From the NCBI RefSeq assembly GCF_007677875.1, contig NZ_VEDO01000002.1, forward strand, positions 310,001 through 374,000: a stretch of DNA of 64,000 nt, given 5' to 3'. This document shows, one piece after another, positions 1 to 8,866 of this stretch. The first letter of the stretch is position 1; every line of letters begins with the position of its first letter. Under the pieces are notes generated by a model that was not told the origin of the DNA, ran no database searches, and saw only the letters and a list, made by a program, of their open reading frames with translations. Source of the stretch: Variovorax boronicumulans (lineage in GTDB: Bacteria > Pseudomonadota > Gammaproteobacteria > Burkholderiales > Burkholderiaceae_C). A program made the position numbers and the translations under genes.

Positions 1-917
1 CCACGCCGCAGCGCATGCGGCCCGTCGCCTGCAAGCTCCTCGCGCAGAAACTGCACGCAGGCCCGCACCTTGGCCGAGTGGCTGAGCCGCACGGTGCTGG
101 CCGCCCAGATGTCGGCCGGCTGCGTGGTGCCGGGCAGCACGGGCACGAGCCGGCCGGCGGCGAGGTCCTCGTGCAGGTCCCAGTCGGCCTGCAGCACGAT
201 GCCGTGGCCGTCCAGGCCCCAGCCGCGCACGATCTCGGCGTTGTTGGACGCGAGCCGGCCCGTGACCTTGACCTTCTCCTCGCCGTGGGGGCCGGTCAGG
301 CGCCAGACGCCGAAGGCCTGGTTGCGGTCACGCAGCACCAGGCAGTCGTGCCGGCTCAGTTCGGCCACGCTGGCCGGCGCGCCGCGCCGCGCGAGGTAGC
401 TGGGCGCCGCGCACAGCAGCCGCGCGCCGCTGGCGAGATGGTGGGCCACCAGGTGCGGCTCGTCGACGGCGCCCACGCGCACGTCCAGGTCCACGTCCTC
501 GGCGATCAGGTCCACGCGGCGGTCCACAGCGTCCAAGGTGATGTCCAGCGCAGGGTGGCGCCGCGCGAGCTGCGACAGGATGGGGCCGATGTGGCGCCGG
601 CCGAGCCGAAAGCTCGTGGTCACGCGCAGCGCTCCGCGCGGCTCGATGCGGCCGCTGGCCACGGTCTCGCCCAGGTGGTCCACGCCCTGGAAGATCTGCT
701 GGGCCGCGGCGTAGACGCGCTCGCCGTCCTCGGTCACCGTCACGCGCCGCGCGCTGCGGTGGAACAGTGCCACGCCGAGCGCCTTCTCCAGCAGAGCGAT
801 GCGCTTGCTGACATAGGCGGGCGAGGTGCCGAGCTCGGTCGCGGTCGCGGCAAAGCTGGCCTTGCGCGCCGCCAGGCAGAACACGCGCAGGTCGTCGAGC
901 TGGAAATTGAGGTTCAC
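1..917 (-). CDS. LysR family transcriptional regulator, 3' end beyond the window edge
   Basis: Reading the minus strand from a GTG at 917 gives an open frame to the window edge (about 305 codons, C-terminal end missing). The N-terminus reads MNLNFQLDDLRVFCLAARKA and carries a LysR winged helix-turn-helix over about residues 5-65, with ATELGTSPAYVSKRIALLEK as the recognition segment. A substrate-binding domain follows. It is divergent from the isomerase gene at 1007, with 89 bp between the starts, the usual layout of a LysR regulator and its target; regulation of that neighbour is inferred. A short candidate start is fixed by the helix-turn-helix position. The effector is unknown. Confidence 0.85.
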   Translation of the reverse strand, partial: MNLNFQLDDLRVFCLAARKASFAATATELGTSPAYVSKRIALLEKALGVALFHRSARRVTVTEDGERVYAAAQQIFQGVDHLGETVASGRIEPRGALRVTTSFRLGRRHIGPILSQLARRHPALDITLDAVDRRVDLIAEDVDLDVRVGAVDEPHLVAHHLASGARLLCAAPSYLARRGAPASVAELSRHDCLVLRDRNQAFGVWRLTGPHGEEKVKVTGRLASNNAEIVRGWGLDGHGIVLQADWDLHEDLAAGRLVPVLPGTTQPADIWAASTVRLSHSAKVRACVQFLREELAGDGPHALRR

Positions 918-1006
918 AGTTCGTGAATCATAGAACCACATCCGGCGGCTTGTTGGCGCGAAGTGTCGTCAGTAGAGTGCCGCCTTCCCCCCAGGAGACG
1001 CCCTGC

Positions 1007-1822
1007 ATGACCCGCCCGCTTTCGCTCGCCGCACTCACGGTGCTCGAGCTGACCCCGCCCGCCATGGTGCGCTGTGCTGCCGATGCCGGATACAGCCACG
1101 TCGGCTTGCGTCTGATCCCCGCCACGGCCACCGAGCCGCGGTACGACCTCGTGGGCGACACGCCGCTCGTGCGCGAGGTCGAGGCCGTGCTGGCCGACAC
1201 CGGCGTCAAGGTGCTCGATGCGGAGATCTTCCGCCTGCTGCCGGGCCGGCGCGCGGCCGACCACGAGGCCGCCGTCGCGACCGCGGCGCGGCTGGGCGCG
1301 CGCGAATTGCTGGTGGCCGGCAACGATCCCGACGCCGCGCGCCAGACAGACGCCTTCGCCGACTTCTGCGCGCTGGCCGAACGCTATGGCCTGGGTGCCG
1401 TGCTGGAGTTCATGCCGTGGACGCAGGCGAAGGACCTGGCCGCGGCAGCCCGCATCGTCGCGCACAGTGGCTGCGCCAACGCGGGCGTGCTGATCGATCC
1501 CTTCCACTTCAGCCGTTCGCTGGGCCGTCTGGAGGACATCGCGCTGGTGCCGGCCGCGCAACTGCGCTATCTGCAGTTTTGCGACGTGCCGGCCGCGATC
1601 CCGCCCAGCATGGACGCGATCCTGGCCGAAGCGCGTGCCGAGCGGCTGTTCCCGGGCGAGGGCGAGTTGGACCTGGTGGGCTTGCTGCGCGCTGTGCCAG
1701 CGGGCATCCCGCTCAGCGTGGAGGTGCCGACGCGGACGCTTGCGCGCACCGTGCATGCGACCGGGCGCGCGCGCCGGGCCCTGGCCGCCACGCGGCGCGT
1801 GCTCGCACGGGTGGGGGAATGA
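1007..1822 (+). CDS. sugar phosphate isomerase/epimerase family protein (TIM barrel)
   Basis: A 271-residue protein of the AP-endonuclease-2/xylose isomerase-like TIM-barrel family, which contains sugar isomerases, epimerases and some dehydratases. Recognisable segments are AAADAGYSHVGLR near the N-terminus, an acidic metal-ligand region ending in LEFMPW around residue 130, and NAGVLIDPFHFSRS around residues 160-175. The ATG at 1007 is preceded by GGAG at a suitable distance, so the longer upstream reading is not used. Its stop overlaps the start of the FAD oxidoreductase (ATGA), so the two are probably translationally coupled in one catabolic operon controlled by the divergent LysR gene. The substrate cannot be told from sequence. 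Confidence 0.8.
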   Translation: MTRPLSLAALTVLELTPPAMVRCAADAGYSHVGLRLIPATATEPRYDLVGDTPLVREVEAVLADTGVKVLDAEIFRLLPGRRAADHEAAVATAARLGARELLVAGNDPDAARQTDAFADFCALAERYGLGAVLEFMPWTQAKDLAAAARIVAHSGCANAGVLIDPFHFSRSLGRLEDIALVPAAQLRYLQFCDVPAAIPPSMDAILAEARAERLFPGEGELDLVGLLRAVPAGIPLSVEVPTRTLARTVHATGRARRALAATRRVLARVGE

Positions 1823-3510
1823 AGCGCATCGACTGCGACCTGCTGGTGGTCGGCTCCGGTGCTGCCGGCCTGTCCGCCGCCGTGACGGCCGCCTGGCATG
1901 GCCTGGAGGTCGTGGTGGTCGAGAAGGCCCCGGTGTTCGGCGGCGCCACCGCCTGGTCGGGCGGCTGGATGTGGCTGCCCGGCAATCCCCTGGCGAAGCG
2001 CGCCGGCATCCACGAGGACCCGCAGAAGCCGCGCACCTACCTGCAGAACGAACTCGGCCCGCACTACGACGCCGCGCGCATCGACGCCTTCCTCGACCAC
2101 GCGCCGGACATGGTGGCCTTCTTCGAGCAGCACACGGCCTTGCAGTTCGTGGACGGCAACGGCATCCCCGACATCCATGGGCAGGTGCCCGGGGCGGCCA
2201 CGGGCGGCCACCAGCTCATCGCGGCGCCCTATGACGCGCGCGCCATCGGCGCACTGAACAAGCTGCTGCGGCCCACCATGCGCGAGACGGCGTTCCTGGG
2301 CATGCCCATCATGGCCGGTGCCGACCTCGGCGCCTTCCTGGGCATGACGCGCTCGGCCAGATCCTTCTTCTACGTGGCCGGGCGCGTGCTGCGCCACCTG
2401 CGCGACCTTGCGCTGCACGGCCGTGCCATGCACCTCGTCAACGGTGTGGCCCTGATCGGCCGGCTGGCCAAGTCGGCGCAGGACCTGCAGGTGCAGCTGA
2501 TCGCGTCGGCCCCCGCGCAGCGGCTGCTCGTGGAGGAGGGCGCGGTGTGCGGCGCCGTCGTTGCGATGGAGCGTGGCGAAACCGAGATCCGGGCCCGCCG
2601 CGGCGTGGTTCTGGCGGCCGGCGGCTTTCCGAACGACGTGGCGCGGCGCCAGGCGCTGTATCCACGCACGCCCACGGGCCGCGAGCACCTGGCGCTGCCG
2701 CCGACCACCTGTTCAGGCGACGGCATCCGGCTCGGCGAAGCGGCCGGTGGCGTGCTGGCCACCGACCTGGCCTCGCCCGTGGCCTGGGCGCCGGTCTCGC
2801 ACGTGCCGCATGCGGACGGCAGCGTCGGCCACTTCCCGCACATCATCGACCGCGGCAAGCCCGGCGTGATCGGCGTGCTGTCCAACGGCCGGCGCTTCGT
2901 CAACGAGGCCGACGGCTACCACGACTACACGGCGGCCATGGTGGCGCAGGCGCCCGCGGGCGAGGAAGTGTGCTCCTGGCTGGTCTGCGACCACCGCTTC
3001 CAGCGCCTGTACGGCCTGGGCCATGCGCGGCCCTTCCCGCTGCCCGTGGGGCCGGCCCTGCGCAGCGGCTACCTGCAGCGCGGTGCCACCATCGAGGCGC
3101 TGGCCCGGGCCTGCGGCATCGCGCCGGCTGCGCTGGCCGAGACGGTGCGGGAGTTCAACGAGCATGCGCGGCGCGGCGAAGACCCGGCGTTCGGCCGCGG
3201 CAGCACGCCCTACAACCGCAAGATGGGCGATGCGCTGCACAAGGGTCCCAACCCCTGCGTGGCGCCGATCGAGCACGGCCCCTTCTACGCGGTGAAGGTG
3301 CTGCCCGGCAGCTTCGGCACCTTCGCCGGGCTGCGCACCGACGCCCGTGCGCGTGTGCTCGACGCCGGCGGTGCGCCCATCGCCGGCCTGTACGCGGTGG
3401 GCACCGACATGGCCAGCGTGCTGGGCGGCTGCTACCCCTCGGGCGGCATCAACCTGGGGCCGGCCATGACCTTCGGCTACATCGCCGGCCGCCACGCCGC
3501 CGGCGCATAG
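1819..3510 (+). CDS. FAD-dependent oxidoreductase, fumarate reductase/3-ketosteroid dehydrogenase-like
   Basis: A 563-residue flavoprotein. The N-terminus has the dinucleotide-binding motif VVGSGAAGLSAAV followed by VVVVEKAPVFGGATAWSGG, typical of the FAD_binding_2 family (succinate dehydrogenase/fumarate reductase flavoproteins and 3-ketosteroid-1-dehydrogenases). The C-terminus has GCYPSGGINLGPAMTFGY, which closes the FAD site in the ketosteroid dehydrogenase branch. The ATG overlaps the isomerase stop by four bases. It would dehydrogenate or reduce a small carbonyl substrate in the cytoplasm. Pairing with a sugar-isomerase-like protein argues against a dedicated steroid pathway; the exact substrate is open. 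Confidence 0.82.
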   Translation: MKRIDCDLLVVGSGAAGLSAAVTAAWHGLEVVVVEKAPVFGGATAWSGGWMWLPGNPLAKRAGIHEDPQKPRTYLQNELGPHYDAARIDAFLDHAPDMVAFFEQHTALQFVDGNGIPDIHGQVPGAATGGHQLIAAPYDARAIGALNKLLRPTMRETAFLGMPIMAGADLGAFLGMTRSARSFFYVAGRVLRHLRDLALHGRAMHLVNGVALIGRLAKSAQDLQVQLIASAPAQRLLVEEGAVCGAVVAMERGETEIRARRGVVLAAGGFPNDVARRQALYPRTPTGREHLALPPTTCSGDGIRLGEAAGGVLATDLASPVAWAPVSHVPHADGSVGHFPHIIDRGKPGVIGVLSNGRRFVNEADGYHDYTAAMVAQAPAGEEVCSWLVCDHRFQRLYGLGHARPFPLPVGPALRSGYLQRGATIEALARACGIAPAALAETVREFNEHARRGEDPAFGRGSTPYNRKMGDALHKGPNPCVAPIEHGPFYAVKVLPGSFGTFAGLRTDARARVLDAGGAPIAGLYAVGTDMASVLGGCYPSGGINLGPAMTFGYIAGRHAAGA

Positions 3511-3514
3511 CCGT

Positions 3515-4702
3515 TCAGCGGCGTAGCCACCAGGCCAGGCCGGATGCCGCGGCGGCCAGCGCCATCACCGCAGCCCAGCCGGCATGGGCCAGCAGCGCGG
3601 CGCCCAGCGCCGAGCCCGCGGCCATGCCGACGAACATGCCCGTCAACAGCACGGCGTTGAGCCGGCTGCGCGCGGCCGGGTCGATGCCATAGACGATGCT
3701 CTGGTGGGCCACCAGCGTGGCCTGCACGCCCAGGTCGAAGGCCACGGCGCCCACGGCCAGCAGCACCAGTTGGGCCGCGACCGGCAGGCCCGCACCCAGG
3801 CCCATCGCGACAAAGCTCACGGCCGCCAGGCCCGCGCCCAGCCGCGCCACGCGCGCCGGGCCGCTGCGGTCGGCCAGCTTGCCCGCGAGCGGCGCGGCCA
3901 GCGCACCGGCGGCACCCGCCAGGCCGAAGGCGCCCGCCACGCTGGCGCCGATGTGGAACGGCCCGGCCTGCAGCATCACCGCGAGCGTGGACCAGAAGGC
4001 GCTGAAGCCCACCGACAGCAGGGCCTGGGCGGCCGTGGCGCGGCGCAGCGCCGGGTGCGCCCGCCACAGCTGCGCCAGCGAGGCCAGCAGCGCGCCATAC
4101 CCCAGCTGCGTGGTGGCGGCGAAGCGCGGCAGCAACCGCCAGGCGGCCAGCCCCACGGCGGCCACTCCGATGGCGGCACCCGCATAGACCACGCGCCAGT
4201 GCCAGTGCTCGGCCACGAAGCCGCTGACCACGCGCGAGAGCAGGATGCCCAGCAGCAGGCCTGTCATGACCGTGCCCACGGCCCTGCCGCGCTCGGCCGC
4301 TGGCGCCAGCGTGGCTGCGGCTGGCACGATGTCCTGCGCCAGCGTCGCGGCCAGGCCGATCGCGAGGCTGGTGGCCAGCAGCAGCTGCAGCGAGGGCGCG
4401 GCGGCCGTGGCCAGCAGCATGGCCGCCAGCACGGCGGCCTTGATGAGGATGATGGTGCGCCGGTCGAAGCGGTCGCCCAGCGGCGCCAGCAGCGCAATGC
4501 CCAGCGCATAGCCCAGCTGCGTCAGCGTGGGCACGGCGCCGGCCGCGCCCGGCGTGGCTTGCAGGTCGGCGGCCATGCGGCCCAGCATGGGTTGGCTGTA
4601 GTAAAGGGCGGCCACGGACATGCCTGCGCCGGTGGCCAGCAGGCCCAGCAGCGGCGCCGGCAGCGCGGGCGCCCCCTCGGCTTTGATATTCATTGCTTGC
4701 AT
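3515..4702 (-). CDS. MFS transporter
   Basis: A 395-residue integral membrane protein with about 12 hydrophobic segments. The loop between helices 2 and 3 has LAPLGDRFDRRTIILIKAA, matching the major facilitator signature GDRxxRR, and a related KLADRSGPARV repeat sits in the second half. The start at 4702 has GAAAGGAAG upstream on the minus strand; a second ATG lies three codons in. It is divergent from the LysR gene at 4797 and ends five bases from the convergent end of the FAD oxidoreductase. The family exports drugs or small metabolites; the substrate is unknown, and control by the adjacent LysR protein is inferred from layout. Confidence 0.87.
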   Translation of the reverse strand: MQAMNIKAEGAPALPAPLLGLLATGAGMSVAALYYSQPMLGRMAADLQATPGAAGAVPTLTQLGYALGIALLAPLGDRFDRRTIILIKAAVLAAMLLATAAAPSLQLLLATSLAIGLAATLAQDIVPAAATLAPAAERGRAVGTVMTGLLLGILLSRVVSGFVAEHWHWRVVYAGAAIGVAAVGLAAWRLLPRFAATTQLGYGALLASLAQLWRAHPALRRATAAQALLSVGFSAFWSTLAVMLQAGPFHIGASVAGAFGLAGAAGALAAPLAGKLADRSGPARVARLGAGLAAVSFVAMGLGAGLPVAAQLVLLAVGAVAFDLGVQATLVAHQSIVYGIDPAARSRLNAVLLTGMFVGMAAGSALGAALLAHAGWAAVMALAAAASGLAWWLRR

Positions 4703-4796
4703 GATGCTTCCTTTCAGGTGCGATGGTTGGGAGTGTCGGGCCGTCGTGTGCCTGATGGAAGGCGCGCAGGATGCACAATTGCTATACGCTCGGCGC

Positions 4797-5759
4797 ATGA
4801 CCGAGCCGACCAGCCCTTCCCCCGCGGGCGACCGCCTGCAGCTCATGGACACCTTCGTGCGCATCGTCGAGGCTGGCAGCTTGTCGGCCGCCGCGGCGCA
4901 GCTGCAGGCCACGCAACCCACCGTGAGCCGGCGGCTGCAGCTGCTCGAACGCTCGCTGGGCGTGCGCCTGCTGCAGCGCTCCACGCATGCGATGCGGCTC
5001 ACGGTCGATGGCGAGCGATGCTTTGCCCGTGCCAAGGAGTTGCTGGCCAGCTGGGCAGCGTTCGAGGCCGACCTGCGCGGTGCGCAGCAGGAGCCCGAGG
5101 GCACGCTGCGCGTGGCCATGCCGCACGCCTTCGGCCAGGACCGCTTCGTCACGCCGCTGGCCGAATTCCTGCGCGCGCACCCGCGCGTGTCGGTGGAATG
5201 GTTGCTGCGCGACGACGTGCGCGACTTCATCGCCGCCGGCATCGATTGCGCCGTGCAGGTCGGCGAGCCTGCCGACCCGTCGGTCGTGGCCGTGCGCCTG
5301 TCGGAGGTGCCGCGCATCGTGGTCGGCGCACCACGGCTGCTGGCTGGCGCGGCACCGCCGCAGGACGCGCAGGAACTGGCTGCGCTGCCCTGGCTGGCGC
5401 TGCAAACCTTCTACCGCCACGAGATCGCGCTGCGCCACCGCGCCAGCGGCCGGCTCGCGCGCATCGCCCTGCGACCGCGCATGAGCACCGACAGCCTCTA
5501 CGCGCTGCGCAGTGCGGCACTGGAAGGCCTGGGCGTGTGCGCGGGTTCGGCCTGGCTGCTGCAAGACGACATCGCCCAGGGCCGGCTGCTGCACCTGGCG
5601 CCGCAATGGGAGGCCGCGCCGCTGCCCGTCTACATCGTCTACCCGCAGGCGCGCTACTACCCCTCGCGGTTGCTGCGCTTCGTGGCGGCGATGCGGGCGG
5701 CCGTGCCGGGGCTGACCGGGGCGGAGGGTGCCGACACTGGAGCAGCGCTTCAGGCGTGA
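4797..5759 (+). CDS. LysR family transcriptional regulator
   Basis: A 320-residue LysR protein. The helix-turn-helix occupies about residues 12-70 ([20 protein letters not shown], then [20 protein letters not shown]), followed by the periplasmic-binding-like effector domain, which resembles the CrgA/DsdC-type cluster common in betaproteobacteria. The ATG lies 94 bp from the divergent MFS start, so it is the probable regulator of that transporter. Its 3' end overlaps the convergent integron integrase by ten bases, so this gene marks the left boundary between host chromosome and the integron. Confidence 0.88.
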   Translation: MTEPTSPSPAGDRLQLMDTFVRIVEAGSLSAAAAQLQATQPTVSRRLQLLERSLGVRLLQRSTHAMRLTVDGERCFARAKELLASWAAFEADLRGAQQEPEGTLRVAMPHAFGQDRFVTPLAEFLRAHPRVSVEWLLRDDVRDFIAAGIDCAVQVGEPADPSVVAVRLSEVPRIVVGAPRLLAGAAPPQDAQELAALPWLALQTFYRHEIALRHRASGRLARIALRPRMSTDSLYALRSAALEGLGVCAGSAWLLQDDIAQGRLLHLAPQWEAAPLPVYIVYPQARYYPSRLLRFVAAMRAAVPGLTGAEGADTGAALQA

Positions 5760-6796
5760 GCGGCCGCCAGCCGGTCGAGCGGGCTGCGCACAGCCATGCC
5801 GCCCATGCGGATCACGTGGGTGTAGACCATGGTGGTGGCCACATCGGCATGGCCCAGCAGTTCCTGCACGGTGCGGATGTCGCTGCCGCTTTGCAGCAAA
5901 TGCGTGGCGAAACAATGGCGCAGCGTGTGCGGCGTGGCAGGCTTGGCGATGCCGGCCTGCTGCACGGCACGCTTGAAGGCGCGCTGGAAGGTTTCTGCAT
6001 AGAGGTGGTGGCGCCGGATGACGCCGCTGCGCGGGTCGGTGGCCACATGGTCTTGCGGAAACACCCAGAACCAGCCCCAACTGCTGCCGGCGCGTGGGTA
6101 CTTGCGCTCCAGCGCATACGGCAATTCGACGCCGGCCTGGCCGGCCGCCACATCGGCGTTCCAGACCAGCCGGCTGCGCGCGAGTTGCGCGCGCAGGTCG
6201 GGTACCAGGCTGTCGGGCAGCATGACCACGCGGTCCTTGCCGCCTTTGCCTTCGCGCACGAACACGGCGCGCTGCGCGAAGTCGAGATCCTTCACGCGCA
6301 AACGCAGGCCTTCGTTGATGCGCAGGCCGGTGCCGTACAGCAGCCTGGCCAGCAGCGCGTGTTCGCCCTCCATGCGGCCCAGCACCGCGCCCACCTCGTC
6401 GGCCGACAGCACCACCGGCAGCCGCCGCCTGGGCACAGGCCGGCCGATCTCTGCCATCCAGGGCAGTTGCAGCTCGAGTACCTTGCCATAGAGGAACAGC
6501 AAGGCCGACAGTGCCTGCCGGTGCGTGGACGGGGCCACGCAGCGCTCGGCTGCCAGGTGCGTGAGGAACGCTTCGACCTCCGCCTTGCCCATGTCCGCAG
6601 GGTGCCGCAGGCCATGAAAGCGGATGAATGCACGGCACCAATGCACGTAGGCCCGCTCTGTCTGCAGGCTGTAGTGCATGAGCCGGATGCGCTCGCGCAC
6701 CCGGTCGAGCAGACGCGGCGACTGCAACGGCGGCAAGGGCGCCCTGTTGCTCGTATGCACATCGCGTGGACGGAATGCAATGGCGGACAACGACAT
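5750..6796 (-). CDS. intI: integron integrase IntI (tyrosine recombinase)
   Basis: A 348-residue site-specific recombinase that inserts and excises gene cassettes at attI and attC. From an ATG at 6796, which has GAGG eight bases upstream, the N-terminal SAM-like domain spans about 20-115 and the catalytic domain about 125-335. Catalytic residues are R159 ([10 protein letters not shown]), H290 and R293 (HTLRH), H316 (LLGH) and Y325 (TTMVYTHV). The integron-specific insertion is present around 228-248 ([19 protein letters not shown]). By memory it resembles class 1 IntI1 closely but with many substitutions, so it is a chromosomal relative rather than the clinical allele. A GTG at 6805 is an alternative start. 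The reading frame is intact, so the enzyme may be active. Confidence 0.96.
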   Translation of the reverse strand: MSLSAIAFRPRDVHTSNRAPLPPLQSPRLLDRVRERIRLMHYSLQTERAYVHWCRAFIRFHGLRHPADMGKAEVEAFLTHLAAERCVAPSTHRQALSALLFLYGKVLELQLPWMAEIGRPVPRRRLPVVLSADEVGAVLGRMEGEHALLARLLYGTGLRINEGLRLRVKDLDFAQRAVFVREGKGGKDRVVMLPDSLVPDLRAQLARSRLVWNADVAAGQAGVELPYALERKYPRAGSSWGWFWVFPQDHVATDPRSGVIRRHHLYAETFQRAFKRAVQQAGIAKPATPHTLRHCFATHLLQSGSDIRTVQELLGHADVATTMVYTHVIRMGGMAVRSPLDRLAAAHA

Positions 6797-6873
6797 GGAC
6801 TGCACCTCATGGCAAGATCACCCGCCGTCAAGCAAATTTGTAACGACCGCGGCTTTCGGCGGCAAATTTATCA

Positions 6874-6889
6874 CTGGATGAAGATACAG
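6874..6889 (-). promoter_or_regulatory. candidate LexA (SOS) box upstream of intI
   Basis: The minus strand reads CTGTATCTTCATCCAG, which fits CTG-N10-CAG, about 80 bases upstream of the intI start. LexA repression of integron integrases is established for class 1 and Vibrio integrons, so a box here would tie cassette shuffling to DNA damage. One half-site is CTGT and the other lacks the matching A, so binding is likely but not certain. Confidence 0.55.
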
Positions 6890-6929
6890 TAAAGAGAGTG
6901 AATTTTGATGGAAAACAACGACTTATTCG

Positions 6930-7003
6930 ATCGGTTTTTAGCCGGATCGCACGACGTGGGTTGTGATATCTCGCGGTTCGGTGCGTGATACAACAAGTTA
7001 GGC
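6930..7003 (+). other. attI recombination site (core GTTAGGC at 6997-7003)
   Basis: The core GTTAGGC follows ACAACAA, much like the AAAGTTAGGC end of attI1, and lies exactly at the first cassette boundary. Only the core is defined by sequence; the left limit shown is nominal. No clear cassette promoter could be picked out between intI and this point. Confidence 0.75.
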
Positions 7004-7010
7004 TTACACG

Positions 7011-7304
7011 ATGGGCCCGGAACCTGTACTTCAAGCGTTGATATTCGGTGGGCTGCTGGGTTTTGCCGTGGTTGGGATGTTGTTGATGTTTAAACGCACC
7101 CGCCGCTTCTCTAAGATCGCGCTTCCTTTAAGCATTTCCTTAGCTGCAATTCCACCGGTTTTGATGCTGCCGTTTGACTATGCGTGGCATTTTCTGGTTT
7201 GGTATCTTGTCTTCTCGCTACCTGCAACGGCGATCTCCTGCGTGGCCGCTTGTGCGTTTCTTTTCATCCGACGTCACAAACATGCATTACCTAGTTCGGC
7301 CTAA
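7011..7304 (+). CDS. cassette 1: small membrane protein of unknown function
   Basis: This 97-residue protein is the first cassette gene after attI and therefore the best placed for expression from a cassette promoter. It has three or four hydrophobic segments (about residues 8-27, 38-55, 62-86) and a basic C-terminus (IRRHKH), so it should sit in the inner membrane. No family was recognised. The ATG is only 14 bases from the attI core. The TAA stop lies inside the R'' heptamer GCCTAAC of the cassette's own attC. GC content is clearly below that of the flanking chromosome. Confidence 0.7.
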   Translation: MGPEPVLQALIFGGLLGFAVVGMLLMFKRTRRFSKIALPLSISLAAIPPVLMLPFDYAWHFLVWYLVFSLPATAISCVAACAFLFIRRHKHALPSSA

Positions 7305-7356
7305 CAAGCCGCTGCAACCGACCGCCTTCGGCGTCGGCTGAGCGGCGGCGTTGAAC
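7299..7356 (+). other. attC site of cassette 1
   Basis: R'' GCCTAAC at 7299-7305 and R' GTTGAAC at 7350-7356 enclose a central imperfect hairpin around CCGCCTTCGGCG. The site is 58 bp. R'' is the reverse complement of the attI-side GTTAGGC that starts this cassette. Confidence 0.93.
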
Positions 7357-7368
7357 GTCATTGGCACC

Positions 7369-7836
7369 ATGCGTTACTTCATCTATTTCTTCCTCCTTCT
7401 ATCAATGTCTGCTCATGCTGGAAATTTCTTCCCGCCCGAATACAAGACCTTTCCGTTTAATGAAGGTGATCTGCTCGTAAGCAAGCGGCAAGACGGGATG
7501 TTCTCTGTCAACAAGATTCTCAAGGTCGATCGCTTCGATATCAGGAAGGGCTCGGCGATCAACATTCAGGGTCAGAGGTTTGTAGCGACCGAAGATGACT
7601 TTCTGCTGATCGTCAGTGCGGCATATGGGGAAAGCGAGTTCAAGTCCTTCGAGGACGCGAGTGCCGCCGCAAAGGAAGGCAAGTGGAAGATGAAGGTCGG
7701 ACATGCTCCGAATCGCACCACGGGAGCGGCTGCGGGGCAAACGCTCGTCGGGCACAGTCCGGTTAAGGAAACCGAGCTTGACGGGTACCGTCAGTGGAGG
7801 CAAGCCTTTGAGCGCGGCGAAGCTGGCGTCTTCTGA
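7369..7836 (+). CDS. cassette 2: exported hypothetical protein
   Basis: A 155-residue protein with a clear Sec signal peptide (MRYFIYFFLLLSMSAHAG; predicted cut after SAHA). The mature part begins NFFPPEYKTFPFNEGDLLV and has no recognised domain. It is probably periplasmic. The ATG at 7369 is chosen over the in-frame TTG at 7351, which lies inside the attC R' sequence. Gene and attC occupy one cassette from 7351 to 7896. Function unknown; the family was not recognised. Confidence 0.7.
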   Translation: MRYFIYFFLLLSMSAHAGNFFPPEYKTFPFNEGDLLVSKRQDGMFSVNKILKVDRFDIRKGSAINIQGQRFVATEDDFLLIVSAAYGESEFKSFEDASAAAKEGKWKMKVGHAPNRTTGAAAGQTLVGHSPVKETELDGYRQWRQAFERGEAGVF

Positions 7837-7845
7837 GGTGATGCC

Positions 7846-7902
7846 GTTCAACCCTTCGCTCCAGCGGACGGCTTCGCCGCCCGCTGAGCTTGAGCGTTAA
7901 AG
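7846..7902 (+). other. attC site of cassette 2
   Basis: R'' GTTCAAC at 7846-7852 and R' GTTAAAG at 7896-7902, with central arms GGACGGCTTCGCCGCCCGCTGA. R'' is the reverse complement of GTTGAAC at 7350, the start of this cassette. Length 57 bp. Confidence 0.93.
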
Positions 7903-7908
7903 CTCATC

Positions 7909-8295
7909 GTGAACATAGTTGCACTTCTTCCACTGCTGATCAGTCTCATTGCCTACGCGGCAATTGCAAAGCTTGCTGCCAGAGTCTTCCGTCGCACCAA
8001 AATTTCTTGGCGTGCGTGCGCGCTTTTCTCGCTGGGCGCGTTCTTGGCCAGCGCGCTCGGTGCCGTCATATTTTCCGCAACGGGCATGCATCGCGGCGTT
8101 GCACTTCCACTCGGGATTTCTTTGCACATTGCATTCACTGCGTGGTTCTTTTCCCGTTTCGCGCGGACGGTTGACGGAGAAGTCCTCAATCCAATTGCGG
8201 CAGTAAAGCTTGCGGCGACTTCTTTCGGTCTTGCCGCAACGTTGTTCGGTGGGCTGTGGCTGGTGGTTAATGTTTTGCGGCGAGTCGTAAATTGA
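7909..8295 (+). CDS. cassette 3: four-helix membrane protein of unknown function
   Basis: A 128-residue protein starting with GTG at 7909, twelve bases into the cassette. It is strongly hydrophobic, with probable membrane spans at about 3-23, 36-56, 66-86 and 100-124 and short basic loops (RVFRRTK). No catalytic motif or known family was recognised. Like cassettes 1 and 8 it encodes a small inner-membrane protein, a recurring theme in this array. The gene stops 35 bases before its attC site. Confidence 0.65.
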   Translation: MNIVALLPLLISLIAYAAIAKLAARVFRRTKISWRACALFSLGAFLASALGAVIFSATGMHRGVALPLGISLHIAFTAWFFSRFARTVDGEVLNPIAAVKLAATSFGLAATLFGGLWLVVNVLRRVVN

Positions 8296-8330
8296 CTTCA
8301 GCTCAAGTTTCTCCCGCAGCATGAGGACCG

Positions 8331-8388
8331 CTTTAACATTTCTTTCCATCGGACCGCCTTCGGCGTCCGCTGAAATCAGTCGTTATAT
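8331..8388 (+). other. attC site of cassette 3
   Basis: R'' CTTTAAC at 8331-8337, R' GTTATAT at 8382-8388, with central arms GGACCGCCTTCGGCGTCCGCTGA. R'' is complementary to GTTAAAG at 7896. Length 58 bp. Confidence 0.93.
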
Positions 8389-8794
8389 GGCACTCATACG
8401 TCGCCCCCTTTTGCTTGCTGCTGTCGTTTTGGCACTCAATGCCCATGCGCAGACATCTATCCCTTATCAGTCTCCACGTGCGGCGTATTTGGCGCTCAGC
8501 AAAGATCCAAGTGCAAAGCTAAAGCGCAACGCCGAAGGGTGGGAAATAGTGAGCGTCTCGGAAGGGCCAAATGAAGGAATTTGGACATTCGCACCGAGTA
8601 CGCATGCGTCGTTCCCAAGTGTCGTAAAGCGGCAAGTCGTTGAGCGTAACGGCCAGCTTTATGTTGGCATGGACGTCCTTTGTGGAGGCGCCAAGCCAGC
8701 GTGCGATCAGTACGTCGCGGAGTTCGCGAAAACAAATGAAGAGATGGCGAAGGACCTTAACGAAAAGCGGGCGGCTGGAGAGGCCGTGCGCTAG
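8387..8794 (+). CDS. cassette 4: exported hypothetical protein
   Basis: A 135-residue protein with a Sec signal peptide (MALIRRPLLLAAVVLALNAHAQ; cut after AHA). Its start codon falls within the last bases of the preceding attC R' sequence (GTTATATGG), so recombination at this junction keeps the ATG with the cassette. The mature chain has two cysteines (DVLCGGAKPACDQY) spaced to form a disulfide, consistent with a periplasmic location. No family was recognised. The gene is followed ten bases later by its own attC site. Confidence 0.68.
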   Translation: MALIRRPLLLAAVVLALNAHAQTSIPYQSPRAAYLALSKDPSAKLKRNAEGWEIVSVSEGPNEGIWTFAPSTHASFPSVVKRQVVERNGQLYVGMDVLCGGAKPACDQYVAEFAKTNEEMAKDLNEKRAAGEAVR

Positions 8795-8804
8795 CAGACA
8801 TGCC

Positions 8805-8861
8805 ATATAACTGGTCGTTCGTGTGGGACGGCTTCGCCGCCCCACAACTTCAATGTTCGCC
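8805..8861 (+). other. attC site of cassette 4
   Basis: R'' ATATAAC at 8805-8811, R' GTTCGCC at 8855-8861, with a GGACGGCTTCGCCG central arm. R'' is complementary to GTTATAT at 8382. Length 57 bp. Confidence 0.92.
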
Positions 8862-8866
8862 GTCAC

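Noticed and set aside
3584-6892. Very long open frame (about 1100 codons) on the plus strand
   Set aside because: It runs antisense to the MFS gene and the integrase and through the LysR gene in another frame. It is Arg/Gln/Gly/His-rich, the usual composition of a shadow frame in high-GC DNA.
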